31,335 bases of DNA from CAZKUN01 sp964555935 (GCA_964555935.1 CAZKUN010000092.1:1-31335), one strand, 5' to 3'. Positions 7,994-16,113 are shown, numbered from the stretch's first letter. The notes: generated from the letters alone by a model not told the origin. Numbers and translations: made by a program.

Positions 7994-8416
7994 ATGAGAC
8001 CATTTGAGGAAGTGGACCACACTGCGGACCTGGCGCTGCTCGCCCGGGGCAAGGACCTCCCGGAGCTGATCCTGAACGCCTGTCGAGGGGTGATCCACCT
8101 GATCTCCGATACCGACGGCCTGGCGCCGGACGTGTGGGTCGAGATCTCCGCATCGAGCGACGAACCCGAGCGCGTGCTTGTCCGCTTCGTCAAACAGTTG
8201 CTGCTTGAGTGGGAGATCAACGAGGGTCTGCCCGTCGCGGTCGAGCTATCGTCCTCATCCGGCGAGGGAATCACCGGCCGCGTCGGCTTCGCTCACCCGA
8301 ACGATGATGACATCGACCGGCGCATCAAGGGTATCCCGAAGGCCGCCACGTACCACGACCTTGCCACCACCCAGGTCGGTGACCACCTCGAGGTAACTCT
8401 GGTCCTCGACGTCTAA
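7994..8416 (+). CDS. Archease-family protein
   Basis: About 140 aa. It shows the archease hallmarks: the N-terminal EVDHTADL with the metal-site Asp/His, the central LVRFVKQLLLEWE helix, and the C-terminal IKGIPKAATYHDL strand, ending LVLDV. Archease binds divalent metal and activates RtcB-type RNA ligase for guanylylation and multiple turnover in the cytoplasm. No rtcB lies in the window. The gene begins 9 nt after the radical SAM stop. ATG 7994 is preferred; an in-frame GTG at 7988 would add two residues. Family length (about 135-150 aa) fits. The pairing with a radical SAM gene is unexplained and may simply be operon packing. Confidence 0.88.
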   Translation: MRPFEEVDHTADLALLARGKDLPELILNACRGVIHLISDTDGLAPDVWVEISASSDEPERVLVRFVKQLLLEWEINEGLPVAVELSSSSGEGITGRVGFAHPNDDDIDRRIKGIPKAATYHDLATTQVGDHLEVTLVLDV

Positions 8417-8430
8417 CCCCAGACACGAAA

Positions 8431-8456
8431 ACGGGACGCGATTGCTCGCGCCCCGT
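8431..8456. terminator. Hairpin between convergent archease and HD-GYP genes
   Basis: ACGGGACGCG and CGCGCCCCGT pair over 10 bp with one A/C mismatch and a 6-nt loop, 14 nt after the archease stop. It is followed on the plus strand by CGTT only. It is a likely shared terminator of modest strength. Confidence 0.55.
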
Positions 8457-8481
8457 CGTTCTCCTGGCTCCTGCCGTCCCG

Positions 8482-9492
8482 CTACACCGCCGCCGCCATC
8501 TGCAACTCCGGCACGCACGCGAACAGTCCGTCCACCACGCTCGGGTCCCACTGCGTCCCGGCGTGGCTGCGGAATTCGTGGGCGGCGTAAGGCAGCCCCT
8601 CGTCGCTGCGGTAAGGGCGCGGGCGGACCATTGCGTCGTAGGCATCGGCCACGCCAATGATGCGGCTCGGAAGCGGCGTCTCCTCGCCAATCAGCCGGTC
8701 CGGATAGCCCTCGCCATCGTGACGCTCATGGTGATGCTTCACGTAGGTGGCGACGTCGCTCAGCAGCGCCATGCTGCGCAGGATCTCAGCCCCCGCAACC
8801 GGGTGACGCTGCACTTCCTCCCACTCCATGGCCGTCAGCCGTGCCGGCTTCTCGAGGATCTCCTGATCGACCGCGACCTTGCCCAGATCGTGCAGCACGC
8901 CGGCCATGCGCACTTCCTCCGACTCGGAGTCAGACAGACCGAAGTACCGCGCCAGCATGTACGACAGGCCCGCCACGCTTCTGGCGTGTCCGTCGCTCAT
9001 GAAGTCCTTCGCTTCGAGGCACCGCGTCAACGCCTCGACCGCGCCGCCCACCAGCTCTAGTTCGATCTGGCTGGATAGGTCACCCGCCTGGTAGTCGCGC
9101 CACTCCTGGGCATCCTGCACGAGACGGCGCTTGTGCAGAGATCGCGCAACGGCCTCGATCAGCCGGGCGCGGTGGAGCGGCCGAGCGACGATCGCGTCGG
9201 CGCCGATCTGCACGATGTCGCCGAACTCGGGTCCGCGAGGAGGCCCCGCGAGCACGATGATCGATGTGGCCGGCGACGCGCGACGAATGCCGGCGACCAG
9301 CCCGGCGGCCGTCATGTCCGGCATCGGCAGATCGCACACGGCAACAGAGTGCTGCTCAGGCTGGAGCAGACGCAATGCGTCCGTCGCGGTGTAAGCCGCC
9401 TCGACATCCAACTCGAAATCACCCAGGCACGACAGTATGGTGGACGTGCTACCGTTGGGGGAACCAACTAGCAGTGCTAGTTCGGGGGTCAT
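8482..9492 (-). CDS. Response regulator with HD-GYP phosphodiesterase output
   Basis: 336 aa, cytoplasmic. Residues 1-120 form a receiver-like domain with Asp54 in CDLPMPDM at the phospho-acceptor position. The usual acidic pair near residue 10 is absent (LLVGSPNGSTS) and the conserved Lys is replaced by Arg in ARPL. A linker leads to an HD-GYP domain (about 150-320) with HDLGK (His201, Asp202, Lys205), HHERHDGEGYP (about 254-264) and PLPSRIIGVADAYDAM. HD-GYP domains hydrolyse cyclic di-GMP to pGpG or GMP, so this should lower c-di-GMP and affect motility or biofilm. The ATG at 9492 is preceded by AGGAAGGAAG. It has its own promoter (9571-9600). No histidine kinase is adjacent. Receiver phosphorylation is doubtful given the missing acidic pocket. 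Confidence 0.92.
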   Translation of the reverse strand: MTPELALLVGSPNGSTSTILSCLGDFELDVEAAYTATDALRLLQPEQHSVAVCDLPMPDMTAAGLVAGIRRASPATSIIVLAGPPRGPEFGDIVQIGADAIVARPLHRARLIEAVARSLHKRRLVQDAQEWRDYQAGDLSSQIELELVGGAVEALTRCLEAKDFMSDGHARSVAGLSYMLARYFGLSDSESEEVRMAGVLHDLGKVAVDQEILEKPARLTAMEWEEVQRHPVAGAEILRSMALLSDVATYVKHHHERHDGEGYPDRLIGEETPLPSRIIGVADAYDAMVRPRPYRSDEGLPYAAHEFRSHAGTQWDPSVVDGLFACVPELQMAAAV

Positions 9493-9570
9493 GGGTCGAG
9501 CTTCCTTCCTGGCTGCGATGTCTGCTGCGAATAGTGTTGTTAGCGACCCGTGTCTTCAGTTGTGTCCGCC

Positions 9571-9600
9571 AGTATAGATCAACCGTTCGTTCTTTATCAA
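9571..9600 (-). promoter_or_regulatory. Sigma70-type promoter for the HD-GYP gene
   Basis: Reading leftward: -35 TTGATA (9600-9595), 18-bp spacer, -10 TATACT (9576-9571). Each hexamer matches 5 of 6 consensus bases. The expected start near 9564 gives a leader of about 70 nt before the ATG at 9492. Confidence 0.6.
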
Positions 9601-9667
9601 CCCCCAACCTCGGGAATCACCATGCCAACGCCCTGGTGCCGGCCCCATCAGCGCCGTCTGAACTCCG

Positions 9668-11068
9668 TCACTTCGCCACTTCCGGGCCCCATCGCTCAGT
9701 CCTCACGATCAGCTTCTCACCGTCGCTGAAGCCGTCGCCCCGATCGAGCTTCTCGATCAAGCGTTGGCGCCACAGAACCACCCGATCCCCCATCGCCGGA
9801 TCCTGGGACAGATCCTGCAGCTCATCGCGATCATTGACGAGATCGAAGAGCTGCTCCTCGCCCGTCGCCGGGAACCAAATGTACTTCTCTTTCCCATCCG
9901 TGAGGTACTGACACGCCGGCTCGGTGGCGTAGCACGGCGAGTGCTCGCCGTGGATGTACTCGCGCCACGGCTTGCCGCGCGCTACGTCGAGGACGCTGGT
10001 GCCTGTCACCGAATCGGGGATGTCGACGCCCGCGCTGTCGAGGATTGTCGGCATCACGTCCTGCAGTCCGACGACGTTGTCGAAGGTCCCCGTTGGCAGG
10101 TCCACGCCAGCGGGATATCGCACCACGAACGGAATCCGCGCCGAGCCCTCGTACGCGTACGTCTTCCGATGCAGGTGGTGGTCGCCCATCATGTCGCCAT
10201 GGTCGCTCGTGAAGAGCCAAAGGCTGTCGTTGAGGAGTCTCTGCTTGGCAAGCTCCTCCATCAGCCGCCCCAATTCGTAGTCGATGTGCGTGATGCAACC
10301 CATGTACCCCGTGCGGCCGCGCTGATCTTGCTCCGGCGTGAGCTTGCCATGCCAGGCCGTCCGGTCGACGCCGGGCTGAGGCGTCTCGTATTTCTCGGCC
10401 CAGTCGCCGACGGGCACGGGCGGCAGCTCGCGGTTGATATACATGTCCCAGAAGAACTCCGGCGGATCGTACGGCGAGTGTGGCCGCAGGTGGCTAATCC
10501 AGATGAACACGGGCCGCGTGGGGTCGCGCTTCTTGAGTTGATCGAGCGCCACGTCTGTCGTCCACACGGTCGGGTGCAAGCGCTCCTCCAGGTGCCACGG
10601 GCGCGCGAGCCAACCGTTGGAATCCACTCCGTGCCCGCGCTCCGTGGCCTCCGGTCCGACCTGCTGTTTCAGCCACGCGAGGTAGTCGTCGTCCTCCAGG
10701 CTCAAGTCATGGGGGATGACGCTGTGGAAGCCATACAGCTTCCGTCTCGGATGCAGATTCCTCCACCCGACGTTGATGCAGTGATAGCCTTGATCCGCGA
10801 GAACCTGGGCCACAGTGTTCGGCTCATGCCACTCCGCCCCCGCGTACCCGATCAGCCCACAGTCATAGCTCCCCTGCCCGCCCAGCAAGCACCGACGCGC
10901 GCCCGTCGTCGACGGGATCTCGGTGTAGGCATTCGGGAAGTACGCGCCTTGATTGACCCACGAATCCAGGTTCGGCGTCTCGATCACCGGGTAGCCGCTC
11001 AGCCCGATGTAGTCGCCCCTGTGCTGGTCCGTCGTGTAGAGAATGATGTTCGGCCGATCATCCGCCAT
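9668..11068 (-). CDS. Sulfatase-superfamily hydrolase with Thr at the formylglycine position
   Basis: 466 aa, no signal peptide. The alkaline-phosphatase/sulfatase fold is clear: N-terminal metal site in NIILYTTDQHRGDY, the later metal site TSDHGDMMGDH, and the C-terminal substructure with a LFDLVNDRDELQDLS motif. The activation loop reads PSTTGARRCLLGGQ. Aligned to CxPSRxxLLTG, the Cys/Ser that becomes formylglycine is Thr (Thr55, Arg59 in the longer numbering). It therefore probably cannot be matured to formylglycine; Thr nucleophiles are known in nucleotide pyrophosphatase and phosphopentomutase members of the superfamily. It may be a phosphodiesterase or phosphonate-type hydrolase rather than a sulfatase. 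ATG 11068 is preferred over 11071 because GGAGGT then sits 6 nt upstream. The neighbouring gene upstream is a standard sulfatase on the same strand. Confidence 0.88.
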   Translation of the reverse strand: MADDRPNIILYTTDQHRGDYIGLSGYPVIETPNLDSWVNQGAYFPNAYTEIPSTTGARRCLLGGQGSYDCGLIGYAGAEWHEPNTVAQVLADQGYHCINVGWRNLHPRRKLYGFHSVIPHDLSLEDDDYLAWLKQQVGPEATERGHGVDSNGWLARPWHLEERLHPTVWTTDVALDQLKKRDPTRPVFIWISHLRPHSPYDPPEFFWDMYINRELPPVPVGDWAEKYETPQPGVDRTAWHGKLTPEQDQRGRTGYMGCITHIDYELGRLMEELAKQRLLNDSLWLFTSDHGDMMGDHHLHRKTYAYEGSARIPFVVRYPAGVDLPTGTFDNVVGLQDVMPTILDSAGVDIPDSVTGTSVLDVARGKPWREYIHGEHSPCYATEPACQYLTDGKEKYIWFPATGEEQLFDLVNDRDELQDLSQDPAMGDRVVLWRQRLIEKLDRGDGFSDGEKLIVRTERWGPEVAK

Positions 11069-11109
11069 CATCGCACCTCCGTTGTCCTATAACGCCGCCT
11101 TCTTGGATC

Positions 11110-11126
11110 GCGAGCTTCCAGCTCGC
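11110..11126 (-). repeat. REP-like palindrome with TGGAA loop
   Basis: On the minus strand it reads GCGAGC-TGGAA-GCTCGC, in the gap between the two sulfatase-superfamily genes. The loop matches the TGRAA pentaloop of the transposase-linked repeats at 12597, 13314, 13372 and 16115. Confidence 0.5.
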
Positions 11127-11182
11127 ACTGCCTCCGCCGTCCGTGCCTGCGGCTCTCCCGAGCCGCTAGCCCAACCCCCGCC

Positions 11183-12523
11183 TCACTGCACCTTCACGTC
11201 CTCCGCCCAACCCTCGTGCAACCCTCTCAGCCTCGCCACAGCCTCCGGATGCTCTCTCGCGATGTTCTTCCGCTCCGTCGCGTCTCTGGACAGATCGCTC
11301 AGGAACTCCTTCTCATCATCCGCCGCGCCCACGCCATTCACCACCAGCTTCCAATCCCCATCGCGCGCGGCCCATTGCATCCCCTGCTGCCAGTGCATCA
11401 CATCCCGCGGCGCAGGCGCGTCGTCCGACTTCAGAACCGGTGCGAGGCTCCTGCCGTCGAGCCGCCTCGCCGGGAGCGTGGCGCCGGTGAGTTCAGCGAT
11501 GGTCGGGAGCCAGTCCATGCTCATGCATGCCTGGTCGCGGACCTCGTTCTCGGGAATCACGCCCGGCAGCGACGCAACCGCGGGCACGCGCAATCCGCCC
11601 TCCCAGAGACTGAACTTACTTCCCCGATAGTCGCCCGCATACCCCCCGCCGCCATGCGTGCGGACCTCGGTTGAGTGCCCGTGGTCGCTGATGAAGACGA
11701 TCAGCGTGTCCTCGCGCAGGCCGAGTTGGTCGACCTTGCCCACCACCTCGCCGACCTTCTCGTCCAGCGTCGATACCAGCGCCGCGTACTCGCTACGTGG
11801 CGCGTCGAGGCCCTCGTACATCCGGCGGTACTTCGCCTTGCCCTGCAGCGGGTAGTGCGGGATGTTGAACGGGAGGTACAGGAAGAACGGGCGCTCGGCG
11901 TTCTCGGCCATGAATCGCCGCGCCTCGCGCACTACCAAGTCCGGGAAATACCGTCCATCTTCCCAGACCTCCTCGTTGTTGCGCCAGAGATCGTGCCGGT
12001 TCGGCCCGTTCCAGTAGAAGAAGTGGGAGTAGTTGTCGATGCAACCGCCGCGATGCCCGTAGAACTCATCGAAGCCCTGATCCAGCGGCAACATGCCGGG
12101 CCTGTGTCCGAGGTGCCACTTGCCAAACAGCGCCGTCCGATAGCCCGCGTCACGCATCATCTCCGCCATCGTGACTTGGTCCGTCGGCAGCCCATTGTCG
12201 GGCCCGACGTTGCCCGGTACGCCCGCGCGAATTGGGTATCGGCCCGTCAGCAGCGACGCCCTGGATGGCGAGCACACGGATGCCCCGACGTAGGCCTGAC
12301 TGAACCGCGTGCCCCGCTCGGCGAGCGCGTCCATGTGAGGGGTGTGCAGGTCTTCCGCGCCATAGCACCCCATGTCGAGCGTGCCCTGGTCATCGGAGAA
12401 CATGAGCACAACGTTGGGGGGCCGTCTCCGCCCTTGCCCCAGCGCCGCTCCGCCCAGCACGCCCGCCATCGCTCCACCGACCATCCCTACGAACTCACGC
12501 CGTCCCAACCGTGCGCGATGCAT
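11183..12523 (-). CDS. Arylsulfatase (formylglycine-dependent), Tat-exported
   Basis: 446 aa. The N-terminus RLGRREFVGMVGGAMAGVLG is a twin-arginine-type signal, so the folded enzyme is probably exported. The sulfatase domain starts at PNVVLMFSDDQG (Asp44, Asp45 metal ligands). VCSPSRASLLTGRYP contains Cys84, the residue converted to formylglycine by FGE or anaerobic sulfatase-maturating enzyme. FGKWHLGH and VFISDHGHS supply further active-site and metal residues. It hydrolyses sulfate esters, most likely on carbohydrates or polysaccharides given the neighbours. The C-terminal end carries the typical WKLVVNG..LSDLSRDATERKNIA segment. No maturase is in the window. It lies 115 nt upstream of the Thr-type homologue on the same strand, with a REP-like hairpin between them. 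Confidence 0.94.
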   Translation of the reverse strand: MHRARLGRREFVGMVGGAMAGVLGGAALGQGRRRPPNVVLMFSDDQGTLDMGCYGAEDLHTPHMDALAERGTRFSQAYVGASVCSPSRASLLTGRYPIRAGVPGNVGPDNGLPTDQVTMAEMMRDAGYRTALFGKWHLGHRPGMLPLDQGFDEFYGHRGGCIDNYSHFFYWNGPNRHDLWRNNEEVWEDGRYFPDLVVREARRFMAENAERPFFLYLPFNIPHYPLQGKAKYRRMYEGLDAPRSEYAALVSTLDEKVGEVVGKVDQLGLREDTLIVFISDHGHSTEVRTHGGGGYAGDYRGSKFSLWEGGLRVPAVASLPGVIPENEVRDQACMSMDWLPTIAELTGATLPARRLDGRSLAPVLKSDDAPAPRDVMHWQQGMQWAARDGDWKLVVNGVGAADDEKEFLSDLSRDATERKNIAREHPEAVARLRGLHEGWAEDVKVQ

Positions 12524-12596
12524 GGGAAAGGCTCCTCTCGGGTGAGGGATGATTCGAGGGGGGACGGGAGGAGGCCTTCACGACGGCGACGGATGT

Positions 12597-12629
12597 GCCG
12601 GCTGAAAGCCGGCGGTCCAGTTAGGATAC
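12597..12629 (+). repeat. REP element copy 1 (plus orientation)
   Basis: Hairpin GCCGGC-TGAAA-GCCGGC (12597-12613) followed by the tail GGTCCAGTTAGGATAC (12614-12629). All 33 nt are identical to copy 3 at 13372-13404. It lies 17 nt past the transposase stop. Confidence 0.85.
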
Positions 12630-12646
12630 TCTCTCAGTGGGACGAC

Positions 12647-13240
12647 TCAGGTGCATCCAGAGAGGCGGGCGCTGCTGAATGGCCAGTCTTCGGGCAGCGC
12701 GCAAAGGCGGGCCGTGACTGGGTTCTGGTGGATGTAATGGATGGCGTCGTGGTAGTGGCGCTCGTCGCGGATGAACCGGTCGAAATACTCGCGCTGCCAG
12801 AGGGTCCCAGTGCCGCCAAGCATCTGGTTGATGCACTTGGCCGTGTACGACTTCCACGAGCGCAAGATCCCGGCGAGTCGATGGTCACGCATCGGGGTGA
12901 GGAGGGCGTGGACATGATTGGGCATCACGACCCACGCATGGAGGTGGTATCGCTGGTCGTCGAAGTGTAAGAGGGCGTTCTGCACGATCTGAGCGGCCTC
13001 GGGGTTGCGTAGAATGCACTCCCCGTGACCGGAGTCAATGTAGGCGTCGATCCGCCTCACCAAGCGCGGATCGCGGGTGCCCGTGATCCGAAGCTCCCGC
13101 CGCCACGACTCCAACACATGCGCCGGGAGGGAGTCAGCCAGCCGAAATGTCACCATCTGGGTGGTCTCGTCGGAATCGAAGTGCGGGAGGTAGCCGCGCG
13201 AGTACCAGCCCGGAGGGGTGCTCTCGGTCGCGTCTGACAT
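12647..13240 (-). mobile_element. REP-associated tyrosine transposase (Y1/HUH family, RAYT)
   Basis: 197 aa, starting at ATG 13240 (MSDATESTPPGWYSRGYLPH) behind an AGGCGACAG stretch; the frame is open further upstream but with no family sequence. The Y1 transposase domain shows the HUH motif in VVMPNHVHALL and a following WKSYTAK helix carrying the likely catalytic Tyr. The RAYT signature end WQREYFDRFIRDE..YIHQNPV..WPFSSA is intact. These enzymes nick and join single-stranded DNA and are thought to spread REP palindromes. Three REP copies flank the gene within 170 nt, two in the same orientation and one inverted, which supports a working RAYT-REP pair. No frame damage is seen. Confidence 0.93.
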
Positions 13241-13303
13241 GCTGTCGCCTCTCCTCCTGGTACGCTGGCAAATGCCAGATTCGCGACCATGGACCACGCA
13301 CCG

Positions 13304-13330
13304 TAACTGGACCGCCGGCTTTCAGCCGGC
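13304..13330 (-). repeat. REP element copy 2 (inverted, shorter)
   Basis: On the minus strand it reads GCCGGC-TGAAA-GCCGGC followed by GGTCCAGTTA; the last six bases of the 33-nt unit are replaced. It is inverted relative to copy 3, which starts 41 nt later, so the two form a BIME-like pair upstream of the transposase. Confidence 0.8.
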
Positions 13331-13371
13331 ATGGTCGTCGCCATTTCAGCCAGAGAACGCCGCCATATCCT

Positions 13372-13404
13372 GCCGGCTGAAAGCCGGCGGTCCAGTTAGG
13401 ATAC
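13372..13404 (+). repeat. REP element copy 3 (plus orientation)
   Basis: The same 33-nt unit as copy 1: GCCGGC-TGAAA-GCCGGC with the tail GGTCCAGTTAGGATAC. It lies between the transposase start and the next oxidoreductase gene. Confidence 0.85.
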
Positions 13405-13541
13405 CTATTCGCAGGGGCCATGCCCGCAGCCTCTGTCGTGGAGGTATCGGCGCATCGGAAACGAAGCGACATCGGAAGCGAAGGAACGCGCCCGGCGTGC
13501 CGGGTGATGGTGTGAATCAGAATGAGGGATGGTATTAGCAA

Positions 13542-14594
13542 ATGGCCAAGAAGCTTAAGGTTGGCGTGATCGGCGTTGGCGGGATTGCCAACACGCATTT
13601 CCCCGGGTGGGCCGAGAGCCCGCATGCGGAGGTTGTGGCGCTGGCGGATGTGGTCGAGGATACGGTGAAGGCGTGCGGCGCGAAGCTCGGCGTCGACTGC
13701 CTATACACAGATCCGTTGAAGCTAATCGCGAATGACGACATCGACATTGTTGATGTCTGCACGCCGAACATGTACCACACGCCGCTGACGGTTGCGGCGC
13801 TCAAAGCGGGGAAGCATGTCATCTGCGAGAAGCCGCTCGCGCCGACACCCAAAGACATCAAGAAAATGATCGCCGCGCGGGACGCCAGCGGGAAGATGCT
13901 CATGACCGCGCAGCACTTCCGCTTCCAGGGCACCGCGCAGGCGATGAAAGCCGAACTCGACGCCGGCACGCTCGGGGATGTCTACCACGCGCGCTGCTGG
14001 ATGCTGCGTCGCTCCGGCGCGCCGACGCGGCCGGGCTTCATCCTGAAGGAGCACTCCGGCGGCGGCCCGTGCATCGACATCGGCGTGCATATCCTCGACC
14101 TGACGCTGTGGATGATGGGCAATCCCAAGCCCGTCAGCGTCACCGGCCAGACCCAGGACGTCCTCGCCCACAAGAAGGGCGCGTTCAGCAACGCCGGCCC
14201 GATCCCGAAGGAGTACGATGTCGAGGAGTTCGCCACCGCGTTCGTGCGGTTTGAGACCGGCGCGACGCTGGTGCTTGAGGTGAGCTGGCTACTGCACCAC
14301 AAGACCGAGGGCGAGGACATGCAGATGTGGCTCTACGGCGACCAGGCCGGCGCCCACTGGCCGAGCAATGAGATCCTCAGCACGAACAATCAGACGAAGC
14401 AGCACATGAACATGCAGCTCACCCGCGCCGAGGGCGGGGAGCCTCATGCGAAAGAATGTATGGCGTTCGCCGAGGCGGTTGCGAAGGGCCAGCCCTCGCC
14501 GGTTCCGGCGGAGCAATCGATGGATGTCATCGCGATCCTGGATGGGCTGTACCGGAGCGCGAAGAGCGGTAAGGAAGTGAAGCTGAATTACTGA
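13542..14594 (+). CDS. Gfo/Idh/MocA-family oxidoreductase
   Basis: 350 aa, cytoplasmic, no signal peptide. The Rossmann fold has VGVIGVGGIANTHF (8-20), CTPNMYHT at the end of the fourth strand, and EKP (96-98). The substrate domain has HSGGGPCIDIGVHILDLTLWMMG. It is only distantly similar to the other family member in this window (4830-5822), so the two are not recent duplicates. It begins a same-strand run with a ManD-type dehydratase and an SDR, which suggests oxidation of a sugar or sugar acid. The start MAKKLKVGVIG is set by the immediate Rossmann strand. The upstream REP copies end 137 nt before it. Substrate unknown. Confidence 0.92.
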   Translation: MAKKLKVGVIGVGGIANTHFPGWAESPHAEVVALADVVEDTVKACGAKLGVDCLYTDPLKLIANDDIDIVDVCTPNMYHTPLTVAALKAGKHVICEKPLAPTPKDIKKMIAARDASGKMLMTAQHFRFQGTAQAMKAELDAGTLGDVYHARCWMLRRSGAPTRPGFILKEHSGGGPCIDIGVHILDLTLWMMGNPKPVSVTGQTQDVLAHKKGAFSNAGPIPKEYDVEEFATAFVRFETGATLVLEVSWLLHHKTEGEDMQMWLYGDQAGAHWPSNEILSTNNQTKQHMNMQLTRAEGGEPHAKECMAFAEAVAKGQPSPVPAEQSMDVIAILDGLYRSAKSGKEVKLNY

Positions 14595-14808
14595 ACAGCG
14601 GGAGTCGGGAGCCCGGAGCCCGTATTCAGGAGAACGGCGAAGACACGACGAAACGAGGCGGGCGTTGCGGGGATCCGCGGCGCCCGCTGAACGTATGCGG
14701 GCCGGACACGTCGGTCAAACGACGATCTCGTATTCGGCCCCTCCGACGACGACGACGAACGGCAAGTCGGCGCTGAGCGCATTTCGGGACGTTTGACGGG
14801 GTGGAGGC

Positions 14809-14828
14809 TTGTCGTCACGTGACGACAA
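14809..14828. promoter_or_regulatory. Perfect 20-bp palindrome, candidate operator
   Basis: TTGTCGTCACGTGACGACAA is identical to its own reverse complement. It ends 28 nt before the ATG of the enolase-superfamily gene. Full dyad symmetry, with no loop, favours binding of a dimeric repressor (LacI or GntR type) over an RNA hairpin. No such regulator lies in the window. Confidence 0.5.
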
Positions 14829-14856
14829 ACAACGTGCGGATCGGGAGCATGCGACG

Positions 14857-16086
14857 ATGGAAGGAAGTGGGCACGTGGGACAGCCGATGATCCGGGACGT
14901 TCGGGCGATCATGACGTCGCCCGGCGCGGGGAGTATTCAGAAGCGGCTCATCGTGGTGAAGATCGAGACCACCGAGCCGGAGCTATATGGACTCGGCTGC
15001 GCGACCTTCACGCAGCGGCACAGCCCCGTGGCGACCGTCGTGGACGAGTTCCTCAAGCCGCTGCTCGTGGGGCGGGACCCATCGAGGATCAACGACATCT
15101 GGCAGACGGTTCACGTGAACGCGTACTGGCGCAGCGGGCCCATCATGAACAACGCCCTCTCAGGCGTCGACATGGCGCTGTGGGACATCAAGGGGAAGCA
15201 GGCCGGAATGCCCGTCTACCAGCTTCTCGGCGGGAAGTGTCGCGAGGCGGCGGCTGTCTATCGCCACGCGGATGGCTCAGAGCCCAGCGAGGTTGAGGCC
15301 AATGTCCGCAAGTTCATCGAGCAGGGATGCCGGTTCGTGCGGGTGCAGATGGGCGGGTATGGAGGCAAGGCGCGGCCGACGCCGCCAGAGGGCAGCTTGC
15401 CCGGCGCGTATTACGATCCCGACGCATATATGCGCGCGGTGCTGGAGGCGTTTGAGCACGTGCGGAGCACGGTCGGCGATGAGGTGGAGTTGCTGCACGA
15501 CGTGCATGAGAGGCTGGCGCCGATCGAGGCGGTCCGGTTTGCGAAGCGACTGGAGCCGTATCGGTTGTTCTTCCTCGAAGACCTGCTGCCGCCCGAGCAC
15601 CCGGAGTGGTTCGCGATGGTGCGCAAACAGTGCACGACGCCGCTCGCGATGGGCGAGCTGTTTGTGAATGCGAATGAGTGGAAGCAACTCGTCGAGGGTC
15701 GTCTGATCGACTTCGTGAGGTGTCATATCAGCGCGATCGGCGGCATCACGCCGGCGCATCGGCTGGCGACGGTCTGCGATCACTTCGGCATACGAACGGC
15801 GTGGCACGGGCCAGGAGATGTATCGCCCGTGGGACACGCGGCCAACGTGCATCTGGACCTGAGCAGCCCGAACTTCGGCGTGCAGGAGTGGGCGGGCTTC
15901 AGCGACCTCGAACAAGAGATGTTCCCAGGCTGCCCGGAGTTGCGGGACGGCTACGCGCACGTGAGCGACCGACCAGGCCTGGGGATCGACATCGATGAGG
16001 AACTGGCGGCGAAGTACCCCTGCCCGGAGGGCGTGCTTGGTTGGACGCAGGCACGGACGGTGGATGGGACGTTGTACTACCCGTGA
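14857..16086 (+). CDS. Enolase-superfamily sugar-acid dehydratase, ManD/RspA group
   Basis: 409 aa from ATG 14857 (GGGAG 9 nt upstream); an in-frame ATG at 14887 is also possible, as conserved sequence begins at MIRDVRAIMTSPG. An N-terminal capping domain precedes the barrel. YGLGCATFTQRH, AYWRSGPIMNNALSGVDMAL, WDIKGKQAGMPVYQLLGGKC and VYRHADG match the ManD/RspA subgroup. The barrel carries the metal ligands in LLHDVHERL (Asp), FFLEDLLPPEHPEW (Glu) and MGELF (Glu). HGPGDVSPVGHAAN is the late barrel loop. ManD enzymes dehydrate D-mannonate (or D-gluconate weakly) to 2-keto-3-deoxygluconate; some subgroup members are nearly inactive. A palindromic operator candidate overlaps its leader. It sits between an oxidoreductase and an SDR, consistent with uronate or aldonate breakdown. 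Confidence 0.9.
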   Translation: MEGSGHVGQPMIRDVRAIMTSPGAGSIQKRLIVVKIETTEPELYGLGCATFTQRHSPVATVVDEFLKPLLVGRDPSRINDIWQTVHVNAYWRSGPIMNNALSGVDMALWDIKGKQAGMPVYQLLGGKCREAAAVYRHADGSEPSEVEANVRKFIEQGCRFVRVQMGGYGGKARPTPPEGSLPGAYYDPDAYMRAVLEAFEHVRSTVGDEVELLHDVHERLAPIEAVRFAKRLEPYRLFFLEDLLPPEHPEWFAMVRKQCTTPLAMGELFVNANEWKQLVEGRLIDFVRCHISAIGGITPAHRLATVCDHFGIRTAWHGPGDVSPVGHAANVHLDLSSPNFGVQEWAGFSDLEQEMFPGCPELRDGYAHVSDRPGLGIDIDEELAAKYPCPEGVLGWTQARTVDGTLYYP

Positions 16087-16113
16087 CGGCGGGGGACAGT
16101 GGACAACGGATTC

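Noticed and set aside
9764..11092. Open frame of 442 codons opposite the Thr-type sulfatase homologue
   Set aside because: Antisense shadow of a protein with clear superfamily motifs.
11675..12970. Open frame of 431 codons across the sulfatase and transposase
   Set aside because: It runs antisense through two real genes and through a REP element; no domain is visible.
12525..13410. Complete insertion sequence with terminal inverted repeats and target duplication
   Set aside because: The transposase is a single-strand Y1/RAYT type and the flanking palindromes are REP units, not classical IS ends; no target duplication was seen.
4830..14594. The two Gfo/Idh/MocA genes as a recent duplication
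   Set aside because: The proteins differ in length and in most residues outside the family motifs.
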